64,000 bases of DNA from Canna indica (lineage: Eukaryota > Streptophyta > Magnoliopsida > Zingiberales > Cannaceae): contig CP136896.1 in the NCBI GenBank assembly GCA_034359265.1, forward strand, positions 16,027,501 through 16,091,500. Reading direction: 5' to 3'. Under the pieces are notes generated by a model that was given only the letters and a program-made list of their open reading frames with translations, was not told the DNA's origin and ran no database searches. This document shows, piece by piece, positions 22,690 to 34,084 of the stretch. Numbering within the stretch: position 1 is the stretch's first letter; each line of letters opens with the position of its first letter. The position numbers were made by a program, and so were the translations under genes.

Positions 22690-23750
22690 AGCACACGTTC
22701 TGTTGCCGCGGCTCTCTCTGCAAAATTCCTGCATGAGTAAGCAAAGCCCACAAATGCGTGACGAATTCTCCCCCTTCCGCCAGTTTCTCGAGATGGGCTG
22801 TTGCATTGTTTGAAGGTGCAACGAAGAGCGTCATCTCTGCCCAATAGTCCGCGAGCACCTTCCACCCTTCTTCAATATAGTATCTTCATCTTCATCCTCG
22901 GAGAGTAGGCCACGGAACACGAAATCCTTTAATAATTGTCTTCGGCTTACCACTCTCGGCAAGCGCATGACCGAAAAATCTTCTGCACAGCAGCTTGGCC
23001 AAGGCATACGAGAGACAAATGTCTTTCAACTTGTCATCTTTAGAGTTGAGCAATCTCCCCCGACACCTCCAGATCTTATCCGTGGTGATGACTTCTTCAG
23101 TTAGTTCCACCTGTATTAAATATTCCGGCGGTTGAGCTCTGGGATTTTGCTTGTCCTCTCCAGTGGTGAGATAATTGTACCCTTCCATGTTCACAGGATC
23201 AATCTTAATTGCCCCCTTTTCTTAAGCTATCCTCGTAGTTCATGTAATCAGAGACCACCTTGACGCTCTTCTTCAGCCCGTGTGACTGGCTGACCCATCT
23301 GAAGGACAGTATCCTTAAGCCTGACCTACAAACACATAGAATATACAGGAACATCAGTGGAAATTTGAACATTGAGCTGTACGTAGTCCACAGAAAAAGC
23401 GACCCAGAAATGCTAGTTGCAGTATTAGTTGCGTGTAGTATCGCTTCCAATCGCTGTTGTCTTGGAGACTGAAGGCAGAGATGCAATCTGCCGTGCCGAG
23501 CACCATGACCAAGCAAATTGCCCAAACCACAAAGAGGTCGTTTCCGGACGAGGACGACTGCATCAGCCCGATGGTGTAAGAGACCAACGAGTAGGACAGC
23601 GTGTAGGCTGCCCAGATTGGGAACTTGACGAAGATGCTGCTGGTGCAGCGCCGAGATGAACCCAATACCAGCATGAGAAACAGAACGACAGAACCAACGA
23701 GCACAAGGGCTTCAATGGAGAATGTACGTCCTTGTCTTGGGATTGTTCAT
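22690..23750 (-). pseudogene. DUF4220/DUF594 membrane protein gene, broken
   Basis: Read on the minus strand, this is the only sizeable host-gene remnant not obviously inside a transposon. The first part (23750-23350) has the DUF4220 pattern of hydrophobic helices and the motif ADCISAFSLQDNSDWKRYY, where the family has an HLGGxDTITAFSLEDN-like block. The next part encodes IPLMF/FPLMFLYILCVCRSGLRI and GLKKSVKVVSDYMNYEDSLR. After another frame change come TDKIWRCRGRLL and CLSYALAKLLCRRFFG. The end is the DUF594 tail, VLADYWAEMTLFVAPSNN and EKLAEGGEFVTHLWALLTHA, with a stop near 22690. At least two frameshifts and a missing N-terminus make it non-functional. The function of this plant family is not established. 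Confidence 0.88.
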
Positions 23751-24456
23751 ATTTCTGAAATAAGTGGTGTTAAGATGGTAATGAACGGTCTGCATGATTT
23801 CGTGCAAAGTACTACTAGGCCTGATCGATCTCCCTTCTGTTTATTCTGTATATGCGTCTAATTTTATTGCTACTCGATACATCAAATTTAAATTATCAAG
23901 ATGTTCTGAACTTCCCCGAGAAGGATTAGTGGGTGATGGTGAATCTATTCTTAACTTGTTAGAGATAAAGATGGGGATATAATGCACGTAGTGGGCACTG
24001 GATAAAGCAGGAAATTCACTAAAAAAATAAAATTATAAAAAAAGTGAGGATTACAACTAACTAATTAACTTTTGATATTTCTAATTACCTATATATATTC
24101 ATTGGCTTGCTTTCATGGATACATATCAAAAGAAGAATCTAAAATTAAAATAAAGACAATAAAGAATCTTAACCACACAGGTTACAAGAAATGAACAACT
24201 TCTTACAAAAATACTCTGAAATGGATCCCTGCACTTTTCTGCATGCTTTCTTTACTGTTTTCCTCGCAAGCAGGGAATTTACCTTTTCTCAGGGCTTCTT
24301 CTACGAGTTCGGTCATTTCTTGGCCCAGTCTGTATTCATCAATTTCCTCCTTTAATCTCTAATTTTTTGCTAATAGGTATTTGATCTTGCTCACCTTTTT
24401 ATAGTATAAATTTTAAATAATACTTTAATTAATATCCCAGTAATTGGATCATTGAA
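23751..24456. other. Unassigned spacer
   Basis: I recognise no coding, RNA or transposon signature in this AT-rich stretch. Confidence 0.5.
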
Positions 24457-24660
24457 TCACTACAAACATTCTAGCGCCGACACAGGTGACGAAATATGGT
24501 TGGTAAACACATGAATCATATCTGATATAATGGCACCTAATTAGGTGTTCGAATGTCTGACATATCGGCGCCTCTCACAAACACCAGAATGTCTGACATA
24601 TTGGCACCTCTGATAGACGTCAGTATGTCAAATTAAAAAAATTAGATATGCATACCGGTG
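24457..24660 (+). mobile_element. CACTA-type left end fragment, another family
   Basis: The fragment begins CACTACAAACATTCTAGCGC. It then shows repeats of GAATGTCTGACATATYGGCR and GGCGCCTCTCACAAACACC, an arrangement like a CACTA terminus with subterminal repeats. The sequence changes at about 24660 and no right end is found, so it is truncated. Confidence 0.65.
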
Positions 24661-24726
24661 TCACGCTCCAAATCCAGGGTCACATGACCGAGCAGAGTAC
24701 ACGGGTATGGTCACTGCGACCCCTTT
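24661..24726 (-). repeat. Short Gypsy LTR-like remnant
   Basis: GTGTCACGCTCCAAATCCAG followed by GGTCACATGACCGAGCAG resembles the edge of the Gypsy LTR at 50897 (TCACGCCCCAACTCAGGGTC). It is too short and diverged for more. Confidence 0.4.
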
Positions 24727-26441
24727 TGTGAGAAAGCATCCCTTCTCCCGAAGTTACGGTGCTATTTTGCCAAGTTCTTTAGAGAGAGTTTTCTCGCACC
24801 CCTAGGTATTCTCTATCTACCCACTTGTGTCAGTTTCGGGTATAGGTACCCTTTTGTTGAAGGTCGTTCGAGCTTTTCCTGGGAGTATGACATGGGTTAC
24901 TTCCGCGTCATAGCGTTTGGTACTTGGACATTGGCTCGAGCCATTTCCTCCACCCCTTCTTACCCTGAAAAAGCAAGGTCACCTTCCTTGAACCGATAAC
25001 CATCTTTCGGCTAACCTAGCCTCCTCTGTCCCTTAGGACTAACAAGGGGTAGTCCAGGAATATTCACATGTTATCCATCGACTATGCCTTTCTGCCTGAT
25101 CTTAGGCCCTGACTCACCCTCCGTGGATGAACCTTGCGGAGGAACCCTTAGGGCCTGTTTGGTTAGTGAAATCAAGTCTGTTTTCATGGTTTCGATTTCA
25201 CTGAAACCAAAACTGCTTACGAAAACGTGTTTGGTTCAGCGTTTTCATGAAACTGAATCGAAACCAGAATGAAAACGAAACCAGTTTTCCTAATAAAAAT
25301 GAAAACACCAGAATGTTATTTTTTGTGGTTTCGAGACTGTCGGTTTCGTTATCAAAATAGAGTGACAACTTTATAATTATAATTTTTTTTATAAAATTAA
25401 TAATTTAAAAATAAATCAAACTATATTATTTTTAAAAATAAAAATAAAAATCATCATTTTCAACTCAAACTATTATCTTAAATTTACAAATTAATTAAAC
25501 CAATTTATATCTAATTGACTCAAACCCAAATTTTAAAATAACTCAATTTTTTTAAAGTTAATCTATTTATAATTAATCAAAACTAATTTAGACCACTGGA
25601 ATTTTGAAATATTAACTATTAATTAATTTTTATATCTAATTGAACAAAAAAATCTCAAACTACCAATAACTTAATTAATTAAATATTACAAATATTTTAT
25701 AACTATATTAGTAAATATTTAATTTTATAAACTAACTAAATATTAATTACTACTAAAAATGTTCAAGGAAAATTAACATTACTTTTTATAGCCAAATAAA
25801 TATTAACTGATTTCAACTAACTAAAACTTATGTTGTTTTCATTAACCAAACACGTTTTCGAAAAACTGAAAACTAGAAACCAAAATCAAGTTTTCGAAAC
25901 CAAGTTTTCAGTTTCACTGAAACCAAACCAGAAAATAATTTTCGCTAACCAAACAGCACCTTAGGTTTTCAGGGCATTGGATTCTCACCAATGTTTGTGT
26001 TACTCAAGCCGACATTCTCGCTTTCGCTTCGTCCACACCTGCTTGCGCGGGTGCTTCCCTCTAAGGTGGAATGCTACCCTACTAATGCATTTCTACATCC
26101 CACAGCTTTGACAGATCGCTTAGCCTCGTTCCTCTTCGGCGCAAGAGCGCTCGATCAGAGAGCTATTACGCACTCTTTCAAGGGTGGCTGCTTCTAGGCA
26201 AACCTCCTGGCTGTCTTTGCACCCCTACCTCCTTTATCACTGAGAGATCATTTAGGGGCCTTAGCTAGTGATCAAGGTTGTTTCCCTCTCGACGATGAAG
26301 CTTATCCCCCATCGTCTCACTGGCCGACCTTAATCCCTCTTATTTTTTGGGGGGATCATATCTAGTATTCAGAGTTTGCATCGATTTGGTATCGCTCTTG
26401 CGGCCCACACCGAACAGTGCTTTACCCCTAGATGTCCAGTC
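24727..26441 (-). pseudogene. NUPT: plastid 23S rRNA fragment in two pieces
   Basis: The plus strand is the antisense of plastid 23S rRNA. Landmarks include CTCCCGAAGTTACGG, CTTTTCCTGGGAGTATG, CTAACCTAGCCTCC, CCATCGACTATGCC, GGATTCTCACCAATGTTTG, GCAAGAGCGCTCGATCAG and CTTATCCCCCATCGTCTCAC. The two pieces (24727-25150 and 25961-26441) are contiguous in the parent gene and are separated only by the MITE at 25151-25960. Many substitutions and small indels relative to a functional rRNA show that it is an old nuclear insertion of plastid DNA and not an active gene. The right end is cut by the LTR of element D. Confidence 0.93.
25151..25960. mobile_element. PIF/Harbinger (Tourist-like) non-autonomous element
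   Basis: The ends are GGGCCTGTTTGGTTAGTGAA and, inverted, GGTGCTGTTTGGTTAGCGAA. They are flanked by TTA on both sides (25148-25150 and 25961-25963), the target duplication typical of PIF/Harbinger. Excision in thought restores the rRNA sequence. At 810 bp it is AT-rich, has no coding region and is longer than most MITEs. Sub-repeats of the GAAACCAAAAC / GTTTTCATGAAAC type occur near both ends. Confidence 0.88.
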
Positions 26442-27158
26442 TGTTGGCCTAAGGCTTTCAACCTTTGTCTTAATTTTGGTTTTGATGATAACAAATATGG
26501 AACTAATGTTTGAGCAAGAAATATTTTCGGGTTACATATCGGTTTGCATGTGACATCCCCAATCGGAAAAATAATAAAAAATCAAGAATCGGAGGCTGCG
26601 GAGTCGAGCATGTCAAAATTAGTTTATGACTTAATTTCTTTTATTGTAAATGTTCTTAAGTCCTATTTTGATGTCCTCATTGAGTTCACAATAAAAAAAA
26701 ATGAAACCTGAACCCCAAAAACTTGAAAACTAGATAAATAAAAAAAATGACCCTGGAAATTTCTAAGTATAGGAGGCTCCTTGGAGAGCTACATAATTTA
26801 GATATTTTCTTGCCATCAAAAGTCCCAATAATTGTTCCTTAGGTAAAAATAAATTAAAAACATATTTTTAAGGAATTTTTGAAAACTGTTAACCTAAAAA
26901 AATAAGACTTGAAATGCTAGAAACCTCTAAACTACCCAAAATTCCCAGAATGCTCCCAGTCAGTTTTTAAAAATTGTCTAGAACTCTAAGAATGCACACA
27001 AATGGCTCTTTGCCTCCATACCCCAACACCAACTCTATAAATACACTCAAAATTCCCTTCTTAAGGCTCCCAACTATTCATTGAGTCATTCTAACAATAT
27101 TTGGAGCTTTTCTTGAGCTTCTTCCTCCTTGACTGAGCCTTCAACCTTATATTTCATC

Positions 27159-28020
27159 TGTAGGCGAAATGGCGACACTAGAGGGGGGGGGGTTGAATAG
27201 TGTGTTTACTAAATTGATTAGCATAAATTCGATTTTAATCATTTTTCTTAAAATGTTTAGGCAATTTGCAATCTTACAATTTGATACGGAAGCGATATAC
27301 ACAATTAAGCACAAGTAATAATAAATAACAATGCAAAAACAAGATTTATAGTGGTTCGGCCCCAATGCCTACTCCACTATCTAAGCACCCCGCTTAGGAT
27401 TTCCAAACTAGCTTTACTAGATTAATTCTCGTTTCCCTTACCCAGAGGACTTTGACTCGAAGAGTCTCACTCTCGACCTAAGGAACTTCTATGCTCGGAA
27501 GTCTCCGCCTTCTTACCGAGAGCACTCTTTCACCTCAACCCTAAGGGACAACTAAACTAATCCTAGTAAAAACTAAATTTACATAAGTGGCTTTACTCCT
27601 TCTACACAAAGGATACCACTCACACAGCTGGTGCCATTTTCCTTACCCTATTTGGTCGACCGCACGGTCGATCGAACTTAGGCTGAATTGAAATTTCAGC
27701 CCTTTTTTCTTCCGTGCTTCATTTCCGAGTTCCGGCATTCAATGAGCATCATCTTGGTGAGCTTTCCATGTGATCTTTGAGCTCGTCCAATACGTCTTTG
27801 GTTCACACGTTAATCTTTGAGAAATTCCACGACGAACCCGACCGCGACGATCAATGTCCTTTCGATTTTCCGATTTCTTCCGATTTATTCGATCGAGGAC
27901 ATCGAACGCTAATTGATATGGAACCTGAAAGATTTCTCGACGAAATATTAGTTCCATGTTTGTTATCATCAAAATCGAGATTAAGATATTAAGACCAAGG
28001 TTGAAAACCTAAAGCCAACA
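27159..28020 (-). repeat. 3' LTR of element C, internally deleted
   Basis: The plus strand starts TGTAGGCGAAATGG and ends AAAGCCAACA. At 862 bp it is about 670 bp shorter than the partner LTR. It jumps from CACTCACACAGC to TGGTGCCATTTTCC, skipping the part that corresponds to 33022-33690. GC is shared at the junction, which suggests a short-homology deletion. Confidence 0.88.
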
Positions 28021-28034
28021 ATCTCCCCCTTTTT
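28021..28034 (-). promoter_or_regulatory. Polypurine tract of element C
   Basis: ATCTCCCCCTTTTT on the plus strand is AAAAAGGGGGAGAT on the element strand, directly before the 3' LTR. The same tract lies before the LTR of element A. Confidence 0.85.
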
Positions 28035-31000
28035 GATGATGACAAACATCCTTAAGAAAATATATCATTAAAACATAGAGGATATCAACTAAGGGATTTC
28101 TCCCCTTATCAACATGCATATCTATGAAATAGACTCCCCCTATCTATATGCATGGATTTCCTATATTTTTCTCCCCTTTATCTATAATTTTCTCCCCAAT
28201 TTTCTTCTTTTCTCCCCCTTTTGACATCAATCAAAAAGGGCAAGAAAGGGCAATCTAGTCAAAGGGATGAAATACAAATATTTTTTCATGAAATTGAGAC
28301 TCTAAGGAGTATTTTTCATGAAACATGAAAATCTCAACCAAAGGGATGGAAAACACATATTTAATATGAACACACAATCATACATGGTAGAAAAAAATAT
28401 AGATACAATTCATAACTAAATCATGTATGCACTCAAGTATGAATGTACTCATATTTTTTTCATGACATTTTTAATTTCATTCAAACTTTCAAAATACCAA
28501 GATATGGTTATTTAAAACATGTATATCAAGTTTGAAGAGAAACTAATGTCATTTACTCAAACTTTTGACTTAGCATGGTTTCATTTTGAATTAAGCATGA
28601 AAACATGAAAATGCTAAGTTTCAAATTTTGCTATCTACTCATGTTTTTCTCATATTTAGGCATCTAGACATCAAACATGAGAGAATGTAAGTCTATGAAT
28701 CAAGTTTGGGCTTAAGATAAAAATTTTAAGTTTCTTTGTTGACTTAGGTCAACCTATACTTTAAGCTTTCAAAAGTCAAATTTTAAATATATACAAAATC
28801 ATATTTTTGATGAAAATTTTGAAACCATTTTTTTTTGGACGAAAATTTTGATACCAATTATTGAATGATCATTTGAAATGCATGTATCAAGATTGAACTC
28901 AAAATGAATTTAAAAATCAAAGTCCATTTTTCATCCTATATTGATTCTAATCAAAAACTTATTAATTTCTAGGTATTATCCAAAATATCAAAATCATTCC
29001 TAGAAATGATTTTACTCAAGAAATTGTATGAATGATATTAGAAATGGAATCCAAATGGTATACATGAGTTTTCATTTAGAGTTTTTGAAGAAATATCGAA
29101 GTATCGGAAAAATTGATATTTCAAATAAGTGATACTTTGTGTTTTCGAAATCCAAGTTCAAAAATTCACTTTAAATCAGATTCTTGATGAAACTTTTTGA
29201 AATTTTTACTGATAAAACTAGATTTTTCATTGAATGTGCAGTTTTAAGAATAATCTGAAAATGATTTTTCTATATTTTCTTAGAAATAACTGAAATTATA
29301 CCAATTGTAGGTTGAAATAGTATTTTTGTAATTTTCAGTTATTCTTAAAACTTCTTCAATTTTCATTCAAACTTTCATGACACCACATGATGGTCATGTA
29401 AAGGGTATATGTCAAGTTTGAAATGAAAATTATGTCCTTAAGTCAAGATATCAACCTAGCATAGTTTCATTCAAAACTGAACTAGTTTTTATGAAACTTG
29501 CTAAGTGCATGGAAACGTGTCATTACCTATTCCTAAACATGTTTATGAAATTTGGACTTAAATTCAAGTGTCCAAGTCAATTTGTTGACTTGGGTCAAAC
29601 TTTTCAAGTTTAAGTCCCCTAAAGTGATATAGTTATCACATTGTTCATCTAGACATGAATTTTCAATTTTAAATATGTAGACTCATGTGATATGTGTATC
29701 TAAACATGTTTGACAATCACTAACTCAAAATGAGGTCTCTAATATGAATTTTAACCTAGAGCAAATTTCATTCAATCAAGATGTCATGAAATTGCCTAAG
29801 TTATCAAACTTTTACCTACTCATGAAATTTCATATATTCATCATGCAACATGAAAATTCAAGAATTATACTAAATTTTTTGCAAAACTAAATCATACCTT
29901 ATTTCTGAAACATTTTCCAAACTTTTTCATTTCCTTTTTCATTTCCTTTTTTATTTGCTTTTAGATAGCATAGCTTTCATTAGCATTTACAACTTGCAAG
30001 TAGACTTCATTAGTAGCATAATGAAATAATATGCCTACTAGCAAGCTAACATACTAAATAGCAAAAGGTCAATGCAATGATTCATTTAAAAACCTTAACC
30101 TATGCTAGATAGTGAAGATTCATTTTAAGGTGGATACCATGATATCAAAATGAATCTAAGGGATCTTAGGATGTGAAATATTTGAGGAATAAGATCCCTT
30201 ATCATGTTAAATTAGTTTGGACTTACAAGAAGGTCTCTAATAATAGATATTTATCTAGAGCAAGTTTCATTCAATGAAATTTACCTAAGTGCTAAAATTC
30301 TACCTACTCAGGAAAATTCAAGGGTTTAACATGCAATCCTAATCATGAGTATAGAGACATAATTTTAGCTTAAGCATTGAGGTATAACATTAAGATTTTA
30401 AATTTATCAAAGTTATACCTTATTCATGATAATTTGCCAAACTAATCTTTTTCTTCCTAGTTATTAGCCTTCCTACAATACTTATAACTTGCAAGTAAGC
30501 TACACTAATATTTTTAGAGAAAATATAGCTACTTAGCAAGCTAACTCAACCAAAAAGAAAAGAGAAGCATCAAGTATCATTATCAAATATTACTTTGCTA
30601 AATGATTTCAAATTCATTTCAAAAGATGAAATCGAGTGATATCAAAACGAATTTTAAGAGACCATAAATGAAATAAAAATAAAAACATGATCTCCAACCC
30701 TTCCTATTGGTTGAAAACCGAAAGCCACAATTAGCCTACGATTTAAAACTGCAAGGTCGCTTAGGCCTATTACAGGCCACTTAGGTCTCCTAGGAGACTG
30801 GGAAATCAAAAAAATCAAAAATCATTTTTGAAAGCATATCATGAGCGGCAAATCTACTTAATATTAAGCATGTATCAAAACTCCAACTCTAATTTAACCA
30901 AGTAAGTATAGGAGATGATACCAAGGAATTTGATGCCAACTTTACCATAGGCATCTAGTCTAGATGAAGACTTTGAAGTTGCAACCATGTAGGGATCCTT

Positions 31001-31039
31001 CCTTCAACTCATTGGTCAACTTCAATTCTTCAATCTCCT
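28035..31039 (-). other. Long non-coding internal region of element C
   Basis: About 3 kb separates the gag stop from the polypurine tract, with no long conserved frame. Degenerate blocks of about 150-250 bp recur, each with motifs like AAGTCAATTTGTTGACTT (29574-29591) and TTTGAAAATTCATG-type runs. The same region is found in A, D and E. Confidence 0.75.
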
Positions 31040-32488
31040 TTACCCTTGTGTGATAGCTCCCCCTACAATAGAAGAAACCTTTGGTACCCAAATGCCTTTG
31101 GGTCCTAGGGGGTTAGTGGGCTTAGGTACCCAAAGTATTTTCACAACACTTGGGTTCATTCTAAAGACACAATCATATATTGCATGCCCATGAACACCAC
31201 AGCAAAAGCAATGTCCATTAAATTTCTCTTTGTTTTTGCTATGGACATAGGATTTATTTTTAGAATGCTTGTCATGTGAAACATGATGAGTATGAGCATT
31301 CTTAGAAACATAATTCCTCTTCTTAAGATCATGAGGTTTAAGAGTGGAATGTTTAACATGAGATTTAACATTAGCATGAACATTCCTTTTTGAAAAATCA
31401 TTTTTACTAAAATTCTTAAATGAGGAAATATTTTTCATATCATTCATTTTCTTGTTTAGGTTTAAAACCTCATTTTTCAAATCAATCATGGAGTTATGTA
31501 AAGCATGCATTTTAGATTTCAACATATAATTTTCCTTTTTGATTTTTGAGTTTTCATTTTTTTAAAACTCATTCTCAATTTTGAAACCATTTTTTTATTT
31601 TTTATTTTTAAGCTTTAAGTCTTTAAGCTCAAGTTTTAACATATCATGACAAGAATCAAATGAGCTAGATTTTAATTTCTCATTTTCTAATTCTAGAGTA
31701 TGCACATGTGAACTAAGTCTAGAATTCTCCTTTTTAATCCTTTTGTTTTCCTTATCCTTTTTCAAGAGCAAGGCATACATGATTTTATACTCATCAATCA
31801 ATTCATCAAAATCATGAGAGCTAGATGAGTTAATACTATTATTGTTATTAACATGACTAGAAGAGGTGGAGTGTACCTCATTGTTATCATTCATGAGGCA
31901 TTCTTTTGAGATGACTTTATATTCATGAAAGGAGGATGCTTCACTTGAGTAGGATGATGTGGAAGCATTAGACCTCCTCTTTGCCTTGTTCTTCAAGGTA
32001 GGGCAATTCTTCCTTACATGCCCTTTCTCTTGGCACACATGGCAAATCACCTTTCTCTTCTCGCTTTTGGTGCTCTTATGATTGGAGACACTTTGGACTT
32101 CAAAAACCATGTTAGCAATGGAAGGATGACCATTGTCATCACTACCTTCATTAAAAGTTTCTAACTCCTCGGTTTTAGCATAATCATATAAGACATTTAA
32201 GCAAGCCCAAATATCGAATGCGGAAATACAATGCATGATCTTTTCAAACATATTATTTTCCAAAGAACAATATATGCAATTTGTTGCTTTAGCATTTAAT
32301 TCAAACATATTAATTTGTTCTTGGATCCATGATTCCATATTTTCATTAGGTTCAACATATTTTATCTTTACCATGTTAAATACACCTAAACCTTGAGTTT
32401 TTAGAAAAGTATACATTCTACTATTCCAAAGACCAAAGTTTGACTCATCGAACCTAGGGGGTATAGACGCTACCAACTCTAGAGCCAT
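31040..32488 (-). pseudogene. Gag of element C, two in-frame stops
   Basis: This single frame starts at ATG 32488 (MALELVASIPPRFDESNFGL) and ends at 31040, about 480 residues. Residues 1-110 resemble the N-terminal gag domain of Copia-type elements (WNSRMYTFLKTQGLGVF, then CLNVLYDYAKTEEL). A CCHC knuckle CHVCQEKGHVRKNC lies near residue 150. A Ser/Asn-rich stretch and a Lys/Glu-rich coiled coil follow, then a second CCHC knuckle CFCCGVHGHAIYDC near residue 430. Two TAA codons in an A-rich run (about 31597 and 31555) break the coiled coil while the frame stays the same. The protein would coat element RNA in cytoplasmic particles. No pol follows. Confidence 0.88.
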
Positions 32489-32542
32489 TTCAAGATCGAG
32501 ACAAGGTGTAGAAGAGATGGTGAAATCTCAAGCTACGAACCC

Positions 32543-32554
32543 GCTCTGATACCA
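32543..32554 (-). promoter_or_regulatory. Primer-binding site of element C (tRNA-Met type)
   Basis: GCTCTGATACCA on the plus strand is TGGTATCAGAGC on the element strand, two bases inside the 5' LTR. It is complementary to the 3' end of initiator methionine tRNA, the common primer of plant LTR elements. Confidence 0.92.
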
Positions 32555-32556
32555 AA

Positions 32557-34084
32557 TGTAGGCGAAATGGCGACACTAGAGAGGGGGTGAATAGTGTGTT
32601 TACTAAATTGATTAGTCTAAATTCGATTTTAGTCGTTTTTCTTAAATCGTTTAGGCAATTTGCAATCTTACGATTTGATACGGAAGCGATATAAATAATT
32701 AAGCACAAGCAATAATAAATAACAATGCAAACACAAGATTTATAGTGGTTCGGCCCCAATGCCTACTCCACTACCTAAGCACCCTGCTTAGGATTTCCAA
32801 ACTAGCTTTACTAGATTAATTCTCGTTTCCCTTACACAGAGGACTTTGACTTGAAGAGTGTCACTCTCGACCTAAGGCACTTCCACACTCGAAAGTCTCT
32901 GCCTTCTTACCGAGAGCACTCTTCCAGCTCAACCCTAAGGGACAACTAACCTAATCCTAGTAAAAACTAAGTTTACACAAGTGGTTTTACTCCTTCTACA
33001 CCAAGGGTACCACTCACACAGCAAGACCTAACAACCTAGGTCTTCACACAAACCCAAATCAAAGAAAATACGTTCAAATAAATAATAAAAATTACAATGA
33101 AAAGAGCTAAGGAATGTAACCAAAAACCAATGCTCTTTTCACGCCTTCAATGCCTTCAACTCTTCAAGGGGATGAGCTCGAATTAAATCCTTAGTTGAGG
33201 AGGAAGACTGGGCGCTTGTGAGAATATTCACGAAAGAACCGAGCGTCGTTGATCAATATCTGGAAGGCTCAAATTTCCCTTTAGAATGCTCAATAATATC
33301 TGTAATTGATAGGGAAGAAGGTTAAATGAGTTATATGAGGGTGTATTTATACCCTTATGAATAAACGATAGCTCACGGATAGTTTTATATTCGTTGTAGG
33401 CCGCCGGTCGATTAGTCGGTCGACTGACTTATCAACTGCTCACATCGACCGTCGTTTTCTCTCGATGTCCGATCGACTGACGGGTCGACCGCCCGACACA
33501 AGACTCACGATTCGCCATTCGATCGACCAGCTGGTCGACCGACGCGAGTTGCGTCTGCGGCTATCCGTAGGTTGGTCGACCGACAGAGCCACTGCCCATT
33601 TTGGGCTTCGGTCGGTCGACCGCCTGGTCGACCGAAGTATCTCTGCTGCTTTTAGGCACTGTTCGGTTGACCGACTGGTCGATCGAAATGGCTGGTGCCA
33701 TTTTCCTTACCCTATTCGGTCGACCGCCCGGTCGACCGAACTTACGCTGAATTGAAATTTCAGCCCTTTTTTCTTCCGCGCTTCATTTCCGGGTTTCGGC
33801 TTTCAACGAGCATCATCTTGGAGAGCTTTCCATGTGATCTTTGAGCTTGTCCAATACGTCTTTGGTGCACACGTTGATCTTCGAGAAATTCCGCGACGAA
33901 CCTGAGCGCGACGATCAATGTCCTTCCGATTTTCCGATTTCTTCTGATTTATTCGATCGAGGACATCAAACGCTAATTGATATGGAACCTGAAATATTTC
34001 TCGACGAAATATTAGTTCCATATTTGTTATCATCAAAACTGAAATTAAGAGATTAAGACCAAGGTTGAAAACCTAAAGCCAACA
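32557..34084 (-). repeat. 5' LTR of element C, full length
   Basis: This 1528-bp LTR has TGTAGG...CCAACA edges on the plus strand. The stretch 33400-33740 carries many palindromic GGTCGACC and GGTCGATC/GATCGACC motifs, which also appear in the LTRs of A and E. The 96-codon open frame across it (33465-33755) is a by-product of these repeats. Confidence 0.9.

Larger units (their letters stand above)
27159..34084 (-). mobile_element. Complete gag-only LTR retrotransposon, copy C
   Basis: This 6.9 kb element is flanked by identical 5-bp target copies TCATC (27154-27158 and 34085-34089). On the minus strand its order is 5' LTR (34084-32557), primer site, gag (32488-31040), a 3 kb non-coding region, polypurine tract and 3' LTR (28020-27159). 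No protease, reverse transcriptase, RNase H or integrase is present. This architecture matches terminal-repeat retrotransposons with a GAG domain (TR-GAG), which rely on proteins from autonomous relatives. Confidence 0.9.

Noticed and set aside
25991..26197. A 68-codon frame in the rRNA region
   Set aside because: It is a reading frame through antisense plastid 23S rRNA sequence.
24457..26441. A functional rRNA gene
   Set aside because: Only part of 23S is present. It is interrupted by a MITE and has many substitutions, which fits a nuclear insertion of plastid DNA.
33465..33755. A 96-codon plus-strand frame with repeated VDRLVDR-like residues
   Set aside because: It lies inside the element C LTR and arises from the GGTCGACC palindromes. 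The matching LTRs of A and E do not keep it.
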